Shown here: in pieces, positions 50,794 through 58,155 of the stretch
Layout of the letters: each line of letters begins with the position of its first letter
Numbering within the stretch: the stretch's first letter is position 1
Made by a program: the position numbers and the translations under genes
Notes under the pieces: model-generated
The model's input: only the letters and a program-made list of their open reading frames with translations
What the model was told of the DNA's origin: nothing
The model's database searches: none
Assembly (NCBI RefSeq): GCF_035695185.1
Contig: NZ_DASSES010000206.1
Span: forward strand, 1 to 64,000
Direction: 5' to 3'
DNA from: Frateuria_A sp035695185
GTDB lineage: Bacteria; Pseudomonadota; Gammaproteobacteria; Xanthomonadales; Rhodanobacteraceae
DNA: 64,000 bases

Positions 50794-51795
50794 TCAGGCA
50801 CGGTCGGCCAGCAGCGGGGAGGGCGCGGTCGCGTCCTCCTCGCCCTGCCGGCGCCAGCGCGAGGGCGCCACGCCGTAGCGGCGCTTGAAGGCGCGCGTGA
50901 AGGCCGCCTCCGAGGCGTAGCCGTTGTGCTCGGCGACGCGGGCGACCGTCTCCTGGCCGGCGCGCAGCGCCTGCGCGGCCAGCGCAAGCCGCAGGCCCGC
51001 CAGGTACTGCATCGGCGGCTCGCCGGTGAGGCGCACGAAGCGTTCTCCCAGTGCCGAACGCGACGAGGCGACCGCCCGCGCCAGCGCATCGACGGTCCAC
51101 GGGTGCGCGGGCTGCTGGTGCAGCAGGGCGAGTGCGTGCCCGACCAGGGGATCGCGCAGCCCAGCGAGCCAGCCGCCCTGGCCAGCCGGTTGTCCGTCGG
51201 CGTAGTGGCGCAGCGCCTCGGCGAACAGCAGCTCTGACAGCTTGGTGAGGATCGACGCCGCGCCCGGCCGGTGGGCGGCCGATTCCCGCACGCCGAGCAG
51301 CAGCATGTCGAACAGCCAGGCGCTGCCCGGCACGTCGCGCAACGACACGCGGAACATCTGCGGCAAGGCGGACAGCAGTCCGCGGCTGACCTGGCGGTTG
51401 CATGCCAGATAGCCGCATACGAAGCGGGTCGCTTCGCCGCCACCGCCGTGGCGCAGCTCGATCAGCTCGCCCGGGGGCGTGTGCCTGGGAAGGCCGTCGG
51501 TGTCGATCGACGGCACACGCATGCTGCTGCCGAGCCGGTGCCGGTGGTCGTGCGGGAAGAAGATCAGGTCGCCCGCCTGCAGCGCGAGCGCGTCCTGCGA
51601 GCCGGCCAGGCTCGCCAGGCACCGGCCCTCCGTCAGGCAGTGGAAGAAAACCACGTGGTCGGCACCGGTGCGGCGCACTTCGGGCTCGGGCATCCCGAAG
51701 CTGGCCTCGACGCACCACGGCGCGGTGAACTCGGCATTGAGGAACACCGCGCCGTCGAGGCGGATCGATTGCAGGACGAAGGACAGCGGGTCCAC
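50794..51795 (-). CDS. AraC-family regulator with cupin sensor (cupin_6 type)
   Basis: A 333-residue protein. The N-terminal cupin-type domain runs to about 200 (EFTAPWCVEAS, DLIFFPHDHRHRLG). The C-terminal double HTH (from about 225) has ALARAVASSRSALGERFVRL and VARVAEHNGYASEAAFTRAF. This type often controls neighbouring oxidoreductase or tautomerase genes. The tautomerase gene converges on it 27 nt away. The inducer is unknown. Confidence 0.92.
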   Translation of the reverse strand: MDPLSFVLQSIRLDGAVFLNAEFTAPWCVEASFGMPEPEVRRTGADHVVFFHCLTEGRCLASLAGSQDALALQAGDLIFFPHDHRHRLGSSMRVPSIDTDGLPRHTPPGELIELRHGGGGEATRFVCGYLACNRQVSRGLLSALPQMFRVSLRDVPGSAWLFDMLLLGVRESAAHRPGAASILTKLSELLFAEALRHYADGQPAGQGGWLAGLRDPLVGHALALLHQQPAHPWTVDALARAVASSRSALGERFVRLTGEPPMQYLAGLRLALAAQALRAGQETVARVAEHNGYASEAAFTRAFKRRYGVAPSRWRRQGEEDATAPSPLLADRA

Positions 51796-51891
51796 GACGC
51801 CATGACCGCTCGAACATAAGCGCCAGTATGCGCCGGTCCGCCGACGCTTGCGTGAGGCCCACGGCCGGGCCCGCCGACCGCCGGCGGGCGT

Positions 51892-53136
51892 TCAGCGCGC
51901 CGCGGGCACGAGCATGTCCGCGACGTCCGCGTAGTGCCCGTCGCCCGGCTGCGGCCGGATCCCGAGCAGGTGGGTCATCAACGGATAGACATCCACGTTG
52001 GGGAACACCGGCATGCGGGCATGGGAACGGAAGGCCGGACCGTGCGCCACGAACAGCGCGCGCATGCGCGGGTCGGCATTGTCGAAGCCGTGCTCGCCCA
52101 GGATGGCCTTGCCGTGGTGCAGCACGGTGCCGCGATTGCGGGTGATCAGCCAGCCGACCCGGGCCAGGCAGAACAGCGGCGGCACGCGCTCGTTGTGGCC
52201 GTAGTGCAGGTGCGGCGGGATGTCGGCCTTGCGCCAGCACTGCATGTGCGGCTGCGGCTTGAGCAGGGCCGCCGCGACCTCGTCCTCGTGGCCGGGGGCG
52301 GGAACGATGCCGGCGATGGCACCTTCGGACACCATCTGCATGTGCGAAGGATCGACCAGGTCGTCGAGGAAGATCCGCTGGTTCGGGGGCGTGGCCGCCA
52401 TGCCGTGGTCGGCCAGCACGATCAGGTTGACGCGGTCGTACAGGCCGCGCTGCCTGAGCCCGGCGACCAGCCGGGCGATCGCGTGGTCGACCTGGGCGAT
52501 GGCCGCATCCGTCTGTGCGGAGTCGGGGCCGTGGTAGTGGCCCGCCGTGTCGACCGCCTCGAAGTAGAGGGTGAGGAATCCGGGCCGCTGCGCGGCCGGC
52601 AGGTCCAGCCAGTGCAGTGCCTGGTCCACGCGTGCGTCGTAGGGCATGTCGCCGTCGTAGACCAGCCAGTGATCGGGGCGACGGCCGCGGATCGGTGCCT
52701 CGGAGCCGGGCCAGAACATGGTGGCCGTGCGCACGCCCTGCCGGTCGGCGCTGACCCAGATCGGCTCGGCCTGGTCCCACCAGCGCCCGTCACTGACCGC
52801 AGCGCGGTTGGCCAGCGTGAACCGGCCCAGGCCGGGCACCGTCATCGCGTTGTCGACGATGCCGTGGTGATCCGGGTATCGGCCGGTGACCAGGCTGTAG
52901 TGGTTGGGAAAGGTCAGCGACGGAAACGAGGGTTGCAGCCCGTCGCCACGCACGCCCTCGGCGGCAAGCGCCTGCAGCGTGGGGCTGTCGCCACGATCGA
53001 GGTAGTCGGCGCGGAAGCCGTCGATGGAGACCAGCAGCAGCGGCGTGCGCGCATCCGGACGGGTGGTCGCTGGCGTGCTGCAGCCGGTCACCAGCGCGAG
53101 CAGGGACAGGCAGGCAAGGCGGAGAAGCTTGGTCAT
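51892..53136 (-). CDS. Lipoprotein of the nucleotide pyrophosphatase/phosphodiesterase (ENPP) family
   Basis: A 414-residue protein with a lipoprotein signal (LSLLALVTGC, Cys about 19). The alkaline phosphatase superfamily domain has LLVSIDGFRADYL (metal Asp), the nucleophilic Thr in FPSLTFPNHYSLVTG, DTAGHYHGP and ADHGMAATPP. These hydrolyse nucleotide or other phosphodiesters in the periplasm. Length is normal. The start at 53136 is chosen for the lipoprotein signal. The upstream gap also holds an FNR-like site that probably serves the divergent cytochrome-porin gene. Confidence 0.92.
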   Translation of the reverse strand: MTKLLRLACLSLLALVTGCSTPATTRPDARTPLLLVSIDGFRADYLDRGDSPTLQALAAEGVRGDGLQPSFPSLTFPNHYSLVTGRYPDHHGIVDNAMTVPGLGRFTLANRAAVSDGRWWDQAEPIWVSADRQGVRTATMFWPGSEAPIRGRRPDHWLVYDGDMPYDARVDQALHWLDLPAAQRPGFLTLYFEAVDTAGHYHGPDSAQTDAAIAQVDHAIARLVAGLRQRGLYDRVNLIVLADHGMAATPPNQRIFLDDLVDPSHMQMVSEGAIAGIVPAPGHEDEVAAALLKPQPHMQCWRKADIPPHLHYGHNERVPPLFCLARVGWLITRNRGTVLHHGKAILGEHGFDNADPRMRALFVAHGPAFRSHARMPVFPNVDVYPLMTHLLGIRPQPGDGHYADVADMLVPAAR

Positions 53137-53245
53137 GCAGGGGCTCGGGGAAAACGGGGATCGCGGATCATCGGCGGCCCGGCCTCGGCCGGGCACCTGC
53201 CGTCATGCCTATTGCGGCAGGCGCGGGCGCATGCGTGTGCGGCGG

Positions 53246-53259
53246 TTGACCCACGTCAA
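53246..53259. promoter_or_regulatory. Perfect FNR/Anr-like dyad upstream of the cytochrome-porin gene
   Basis: TTGAC-CCAC-GTCAA is a perfect dyad of the FNR/CRP type. It ends 66 nt before the cytochrome-porin ATG (53326). The spacing matches that of the related site before the next gene (68 nt). Confidence 0.55.
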
Positions 53260-53325
53260 TCCATGGCGCGCCGGGGCGCTGCACACTGGTTGTGGGCAGT
53301 CGCCCGATGCAAAGGAGCTGGCGTC

Positions 53326-54687
53326 ATGCGATGGCTGACTTCGACCCGTATGCCGCGCTGCGCGCGTGGATGGCACGGCCTGTGGCTCGCCTGCCTGCTG
53401 CTGCCATGGCAGGCGCATGCGGTGCCTTCGTTCGCCAGGCAGACCGGCCAGCCCTGCGTCGCCTGCCACGTCGGCGGCTTCGGTCCCCAGCTGACCGCCT
53501 TCGGTCGCCAGTTCAAGCTGCTCGGCTACACCCTGAAGACGGCCGACGCGCCGAACGCGCCCCTGTCCGCGATGCTGGTGGAGTCCTTCACCCGCACGCG
53601 CAAGGCGCAGGCCGAGCCGCCGGCCGACGGCTTCTCGCGCAACGACAACGTCGAGCTGCAGCAGGCATCGGCCTTCCTCGCCGGCCGCCTGTCCGAACAC
53701 CTGGGTGTCTTCGCGCAGGCCACCTACTCGGAAAACGGTGGGTCCCTCGGCTGGGACAACATCGACCTGCGCTATGCGCGGACCTTCTCCGGCCGGCGGC
53801 ACGCCGGCATCTGGGGCGTGACGCTCAACAACAACCCGACCGTGAGCGACGTGTTCAACACCGCGCCGGCCTGGCAATACCCCTACATCGCCGCCGATCT
53901 CGCGCCGTCGTCGCCCGCGCAGCCGGCCCTGTTCGGCGCGCTCGGCGGGCAGGTGGTCGGTGTCACCGGCTACGTGCAGCTCGGCGGCGCGCTGTATGCG
54001 GAAGCGGGCGGGTACCGCTCGCTGTCTCCGGCGTTCCTGCGCAGGGTCAACGCGGACTTCGACGGGCGCCTGGCCGGCATCACGCCCTATGCGCGGCTGG
54101 CCTACAGCTGGAACCTGGCTGCCGGCAGCTTCACGCTGGGCGGCTTCGCGCTCGACGCCCGGCGGGGACTGACCGGCGAGGACGCGACCGGACACGCGGT
54201 CGCGCTGGCCGGTCCCGACGACCGGTTCCGCGACCTCGGCCTCGATGCGGCCTACCAGTGGACCGGCAACGACCAGCTGGTGACCGTCAACGCCCTGTAC
54301 GTGCACGAGCGCCAGCGGCTGGATGCCACCTTCGCGGCCGGCGACGCCGAGCGCCTGCACGGCAGCCTCGATGCACTGCACGCCAGCGCGAGCTACTGGT
54401 ACCGCAACCGCTGGGGCGCCACGCTGGGGCTGTTCGCCGACGACGGCAGCCGCGACGCCCTGCTGTATGCGCCGGGCCGCCCGGACACCCGCGGGCAGAG
54501 CCTGGAGCTGGACTGGAACCCGTTCGGCCAGGCCGATTCCTGGCTCGCCCCCACGGCCAACCTTCGCCTGGGCGCGCAGTACACCCACTACAGCCGCTTT
54601 GCCGGCCGGGTGCGCAACATCGACGACGCGGGGCGCCGCGCGGGCGACAACGACACCTTGTTCCTGTACGCCTGGCTGGCCCTCTGA
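53326..54687 (+). CDS. Cyc2-like fused monoheme cytochrome-porin
   Basis: A 453-residue protein. A signal peptide (LWLACLLLPWQAHA, cut after about 32) is followed at once by VPSFARQTGQPCVACHVGGF, a single c-type heme site (C44, C47, H48), then LTAFGRQFKLLGYTLK. The remaining about 380 residues alternate in short amphipathic strands typical of an outer-membrane beta-barrel and end in LFLYAWLAL. One heme domain fused to a porin is the architecture of Cyc2, the outer-membrane iron oxidase of acidophilic and neutrophilic iron oxidisers; the SFARQTG..C..CH and LT.FGR.FK..GY motifs match its cytochrome part. Homologues also occur in bacteria not known to oxidise iron, so function is inferred. AAAGGAG precedes the ATG; a perfect FNR-like dyad lies upstream. 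Confidence 0.78.
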   Translation: MRWLTSTRMPRCARGWHGLWLACLLLPWQAHAVPSFARQTGQPCVACHVGGFGPQLTAFGRQFKLLGYTLKTADAPNAPLSAMLVESFTRTRKAQAEPPADGFSRNDNVELQQASAFLAGRLSEHLGVFAQATYSENGGSLGWDNIDLRYARTFSGRRHAGIWGVTLNNNPTVSDVFNTAPAWQYPYIAADLAPSSPAQPALFGALGGQVVGVTGYVQLGGALYAEAGGYRSLSPAFLRRVNADFDGRLAGITPYARLAYSWNLAAGSFTLGGFALDARRGLTGEDATGHAVALAGPDDRFRDLGLDAAYQWTGNDQLVTVNALYVHERQRLDATFAAGDAERLHGSLDALHASASYWYRNRWGATLGLFADDGSRDALLYAPGRPDTRGQSLELDWNPFGQADSWLAPTANLRLGAQYTHYSRFAGRVRNIDDAGRRAGDNDTLFLYAWLAL

Positions 54688-54725
54688 GGTGGCGCTTGCC
54701 GCGGACCGTCCGACGTGCCGCGCGG

Positions 54726-54739
54726 TTGACCCGGATCAG
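54726..54739. promoter_or_regulatory. FNR/Anr-like site before the HMA-like gene
   Basis: TTGAC-CCGG-ATCAG is an imperfect dyad ending 68 nt before the next start, the same geometry as the site at 53246. Confidence 0.4.
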
Positions 54740-54807
54740 GGCAGGAAAGCAGGCGTGCCTCACCATGGTCGGGCCGGCAGGTGCCGGCAACTTCCATGGA
54801 GTCCACG

Positions 54808-55047
54808 ATGCAATTCGAACTGTCCACCGCGCACCACGACACGACCCTGCTCGCTGCCGCCGTGCATGCGCTCGATCCCCACGCAAGCGTCGTACTGGAT
54901 GCCGGGCGCGGCCGGCTGGAGGTCCTGGCGAGCGCAAGCAGTGCCCAGGTCGTCGACGCGCTGCTGGCCATCGGTTGCCTGGCCCGGCCGCTTGAGAAAG
55001 AAGTGCACATCAGCGGTGGAAGCACCTGCTGCGGGCACTGCGGCTGA
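54808..55047 (+). CDS. Small HMA-like protein with Cys-rich tail
   Basis: A 79-residue cytoplasmic protein. The body alternates beta-alpha-beta (FELSTAHHDTTLLAAAVHAL, then ASVVLDAGRGRLEVLASASS and VVDALLAIGCLARPL) in the manner of heavy-metal-associated or ferredoxin-like folds, but without the usual CxxC loop. Instead it ends in TCCGHCG, a cluster of three Cys and a His that could bind metal. It follows the cytochrome-porin gene by 120 nt with its own FNR-like site. The start at 54808 has GGAG seven bases upstream; an in-frame ATG at 54796 is less likely. A role as metal carrier is inference. Confidence 0.72.
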   Translation: MQFELSTAHHDTTLLAAAVHALDPHASVVLDAGRGRLEVLASASSAQVVDALLAIGCLARPLEKEVHISGGSTCCGHCG

Positions 55048-55508
55048 TTGCAGCGAGCGCAGTCGGGTCGGTTTTGCCGCGTCCGGCGGTGGGCCCGGGC
55101 GGGCGTGCGGAGGTGGAAGAGGGGCAGCACTCCGGCTGGCGAATGGGGCGCGGGTTTCGCTTGCCATCGGCATGGTGGCCGGGAATCGCGCGCATCCGCG
55201 GCGCACTGGGCGACACCATCCCCTCTTCCAGGGACCTTTATGGCACTCCCGGGGCAGGTGGATATTGATTTCGATCAACCCGTGTCGAGCGGCCACGCAG
55301 GGCCGCCGGCATCGACACGGCAAAGGCTGGAAGCCACGCTTCGCTCCCGGCACGCGCGGTCCTCCTGGCCGGGCGGGAGAAAAGGAAGCTGTAGGCGCCT
55401 GGCCGATCCTTCGACCTTGCGGTCGCAAGGCGTAGTCATCGGCCGACAGACAGGCACCCCGGGCCGCGGCAAGCTCGGCTTTGGTAACCCACCAGCCCCG
55501 GAGCCGCC
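55048..55508. other. 461-nt intergenic region before the immunity-effector operon
   Basis: No credible gene is present; a frame from 55238 is open but has no ribosome site or recognisable content. The region holds a perfect FNR-like dyad at 55265-55278 and presumably the promoter of the immunity-effector operon. Confidence 0.5.
55265..55278. promoter_or_regulatory. Perfect FNR consensus dyad
   Basis: TTGAT-TTCG-ATCAA matches the canonical FNR/Anr consensus at all ten dyad positions. It lies 230 nt before the LprI-like immunity gene. No other gene start is nearer on the plus strand. Confidence 0.55.
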
Positions 55509-55952
55509 ATGAACCGCATCAGGATGACCATCGTCGCATTCGCCCTCGTCGCCTGCAGCTCTGCGGCAGGCGCGGTCGAGCGCCCCAGCAGCCGCATCCG
55601 CCGCGATGCGCCCAAGGGGATCACCGAGGCGTTCTATTCGTGCATCGACAAGGCCCGGTTCAACGAGATCGACGAGGCCTACTGCACGACGCAGGAGCGG
55701 GAGCGGCAGGATCACCGGCTCAACGCCAGCTATCGAGCTCTGTTGCACAAGCTCGACGGAGATAAGAGGAAGAGCGCGATCGAGGCAGAGCGCGCCTGGC
55801 TCAAGTTGCAAGGCAAGACAGCCGAACTCGAAGGCTCCCTCTATGGAAGTGAGCTCATCGGCAACCTGCAGGTGACGCAAAACGAGACCTTCGCCATCTG
55901 CCAGCGAGCCAACCAGCTGGACGAGTACCTCGCCCTTGCCAGTGACCTCTAG
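55509..55952 (+). CDS. LprI-type (DUF1311) periplasmic lipoprotein, probable immunity protein
   Basis: A 147-residue protein. Its signal ends in a lipobox (ALVAC, Cys 16), so it should be an outer- or inner-membrane lipoprotein facing the periplasm. The mature part has the DUF1311/LprI pattern with its cysteines: SCIDKARFNEIDEAYCTTQER, then LNASYRALL..L, RKSAIEAERAWLK and a late CQRANQL. LprI-like proteins inhibit lysozymes. The gene lies 47 nt upstream of a lysozyme-like XVIPCD effector on the same strand. Immunity lipoproteins placed next to such effectors protect the producer from killing by its own kin. GGAG precedes the ATG. Confidence 0.88.
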   Translation: MNRIRMTIVAFALVACSSAAGAVERPSSRIRRDAPKGITEAFYSCIDKARFNEIDEAYCTTQERERQDHRLNASYRALLHKLDGDKRKSAIEAERAWLKLQGKTAELEGSLYGSELIGNLQVTQNETFAICQRANQLDEYLALASDL

Positions 55953-55999
55953 CGCCAAGGCTCATCCTTGAAAACCCCATCCGTTAAGGGAGGAACGGT

Positions 56000-57523
56000 A
56001 TGCCAGGACCGGATTCGCACGACTTGGACGCCCTCGCCGGCGCCATGTATTTCATCGTGGGCCGCGCCACCGAGGGAGGGCCCTCGCCCTACCATCTGAC
56101 CATTGCCGGCATCACCCTGGAAGGGTTGGAACCCAACTGGGGCAAGGTGGAGAAGGTTGCGGCCGATAGTGGCTACTCGATCGGGGCCATCCAGGTCGAC
56201 CTTGGGAAGCGCGGGACATGGCCACTAGGCGCAACAAGAAGCATGCCCTTGGAGCCTGGTCAGGTCACATACGTGGATGGTCTTATCGCGCAGGCAGCGC
56301 AGTACGCTGAAAAACATCACCTTGCTTTCCCCGGTGACAAGGCGAAGCTCCGCGACCAATTGCTTACTCACGGTGATGGCAAGAACAACCGGAGCAAGCT
56401 GGATTTCATTGAGCCTGATGTGCGTGACACATTCAACGCATGGGCAAAATCGGAAGGCGGTCAAAAATGGATTCATAGCAATATCGACTACCCGCAAATT
56501 CGCAGTGCAACCCAACAAGCGTTGGACATGTTGGACGCCGTCGGCAAAAACGTCTCCGAAAACCACCGTTTGGAAGCCGTTGCCGTCCTGATGAAAACCG
56601 CAAACCAAAGGCCGGCTGAACTGGCTCGATTCCGCGACGTCCTGTCCCATGGCGGCAATTACGACGACATGCTGGCCGCGGCCGAGGAAATCGCGCGTCA
56701 CAACAAGAGCTACGCCGGCGTCGAGGCCGCGACCTCCGCGGGACGGTACCTGGAGGCCTACAGCGACGCCACGAAAACCGCCGCGCTTGATCGCGCCCAG
56801 GCCAAGGTGGGGAGTGTCGACTTCAATCCCGCCACCTTCGCAGTGGACCAGGACTTGCAGGAGGCGTTGAGAGCCATAGGTCAGGGGCCCGCGATCCACG
56901 TCCTTCGCAAAGGCTCCCATGGCGACGGGGTCGTTGCCCTCCAGACCAACCTGGCCAGGCTTGGCATCACCGATGCGCACGGCCGCGGGTTGCAACCCGA
57001 TGGCGCCTTCGGCGCGAGCACGCGGGAAGCGGTCGTGGCCTTCCAGCGGGCGCATAGATTGAAAGGCGACGGCCTCGCGGGGCCGCGGACGCTCGAAACG
57101 CTGGATGAAGCCATACGGCAGCAAGGCGTGAGCCTCGCGGATCGCCGTCATCCGGGACACGCGCTTTTCTGCCAGGCACTGGAGCAGGTTCACCTCATCG
57201 ACGCGAAGTGCGGCCGCACGCCCGACGAGCTGTCGAACAACCTTGCCGGCGCGCTGGTCACCGCTGCACGGGGGCGTGGTCTGGCCGGCATCGACCATGT
57301 GGTGCTGGGGGAGAACGCGACGCGCGCCTTTGCCGTGCAAGGGGAGCTCGATTCACCGTTCCGGCAAGTTGCCGGCGTCGACATCCTCCAGGCCGTTGCA
57401 AAGCCGCTGGCACAAAGCAGCGCCAAGTTCCATGCGTCCGCGCAACCGGTCGGCCCCCACCCGGAGGGATTGCAGCATCAGCACGTCGCGTTACCGGCAC
57501 CCGCCCAGGCCATCCGCCACTGA
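56000..57523 (+). CDS. Probable antibacterial type IV secretion effector (X-Tfe) with PG_binding_1 and XVIPCD domains
   Basis: A 507-residue protein without a signal peptide. Residues about 1-190 look like a lysozyme-type domain (YFIVGRATEGGPSPYHLTIA, then GYSIGAIQVDLGKRG), seen in bacteria-killing type IV effectors. Residues about 305-375 are a PG_binding_1 domain (LRKGSHGDGVVALQTNLARL, DGAFGASTREAVVAFQR). Residues about 380-507 are an XVIPCD secretion signal: HPGHALFCQALEQV, LSNNLAGALVTAA, IDHVVLGEN and RAFAVQGELD, with a Gln-rich tail. XVIPCD is recognised by VirD4 of Xanthomonadales X-T4SSs that inject toxins into rival bacteria. The predicted target is peptidoglycan in the periplasm of the rival. 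GGGAGGAA precedes the ATG. The cognate immunity lipoprotein is encoded just upstream. No T4SS genes are in the window. Confidence 0.87.
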   Translation: MPGPDSHDLDALAGAMYFIVGRATEGGPSPYHLTIAGITLEGLEPNWGKVEKVAADSGYSIGAIQVDLGKRGTWPLGATRSMPLEPGQVTYVDGLIAQAAQYAEKHHLAFPGDKAKLRDQLLTHGDGKNNRSKLDFIEPDVRDTFNAWAKSEGGQKWIHSNIDYPQIRSATQQALDMLDAVGKNVSENHRLEAVAVLMKTANQRPAELARFRDVLSHGGNYDDMLAAAEEIARHNKSYAGVEAATSAGRYLEAYSDATKTAALDRAQAKVGSVDFNPATFAVDQDLQEALRAIGQGPAIHVLRKGSHGDGVVALQTNLARLGITDAHGRGLQPDGAFGASTREAVVAFQRAHRLKGDGLAGPRTLETLDEAIRQQGVSLADRRHPGHALFCQALEQVHLIDAKCGRTPDELSNNLAGALVTAARGRGLAGIDHVVLGENATRAFAVQGELDSPFRQVAGVDILQAVAKPLAQSSAKFHASAQPVGPHPEGLQHQHVALPAPAQAIRH

Positions 57524-57597
57524 GCAACTCCCGGCACCAGGGGGGTGAAGCCGCGAGTGCATGAGGTGAAGCGGGGCGCACGCGATCGGCCTGGCCG

Positions 57598-58023
57598 CTA
57601 GCCAGTCTCCGCCTGGCGCTTCAGCGCCTGGGCCTCGGCCTGAAGATAACGGCGCGTGGTGCGGCCGAACATCCTGCCCAGCAATGCGCCGAGCACGCCC
57701 TCGAACCGGAAGCGCAGGCGAATCTGGACCGCCTGTCCGTCGAGAGGCGTCACGGCATGGTCCGCAACCATCGTCATGCCGGGCGAGCGGGCCTGCCACT
57801 GGAAGTGCGTTCCGGACTGGAATTCGGTCACTGTCCACACCGCGGGGCGGAGCTTCGGTTGTTCCACCCGGTAGCGTCTGCCGATCGCCAGCGGGCCGCC
57901 ATCGAGGGCATCGACAAGGGTTACCGTCGGCAGCCAGCGCGGCCAGGACTCGACGTCTGCGAGCAAGGTCCAGACGCGCTGGGCGGCCGCCGCTATCCCG
58001 GCAGTGACTTCGAATTCGACCAT
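57598..58023 (-). CDS. SRPBCC (polyketide cyclase/START-like) family protein
   Basis: A 141-residue protein with the SRPBCC pattern: VEFEVTAGIAAAAQRVWTLL, DVESWPRWLPTV, GRRYRVEQPKLRPAVWTVTE and a C-terminal long helix. It forms a helix-grip fold that binds hydrophobic small molecules. The ligand is unknown. GAGGAGAAGGGAG directly precedes the ATG. It is convergent with the effector gene and divergent from the M61 peptidase. Confidence 0.9.
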   Translation of the reverse strand: MVEFEVTAGIAAAAQRVWTLLADVESWPRWLPTVTLVDALDGGPLAIGRRYRVEQPKLRPAVWTVTEFQSGTHFQWQARSPGMTMVADHAVTPLDGQAVQIRLRFRFEGVLGALLGRMFGRTTRRYLQAEAQALKRQAETG

Positions 58024-58155
58024 CTCCCTTCTCCTCGGTCCGAACGCCAAGCTGCGGAGAATATGCCGCCGCGGGCACAACCTTGCCGGGCAGGAGTCTC
58101 CCCTGACTTTTGCTGTAACTTGCGAGGCTTGTCCATGTGCCTGTCGGAGGTTTTC

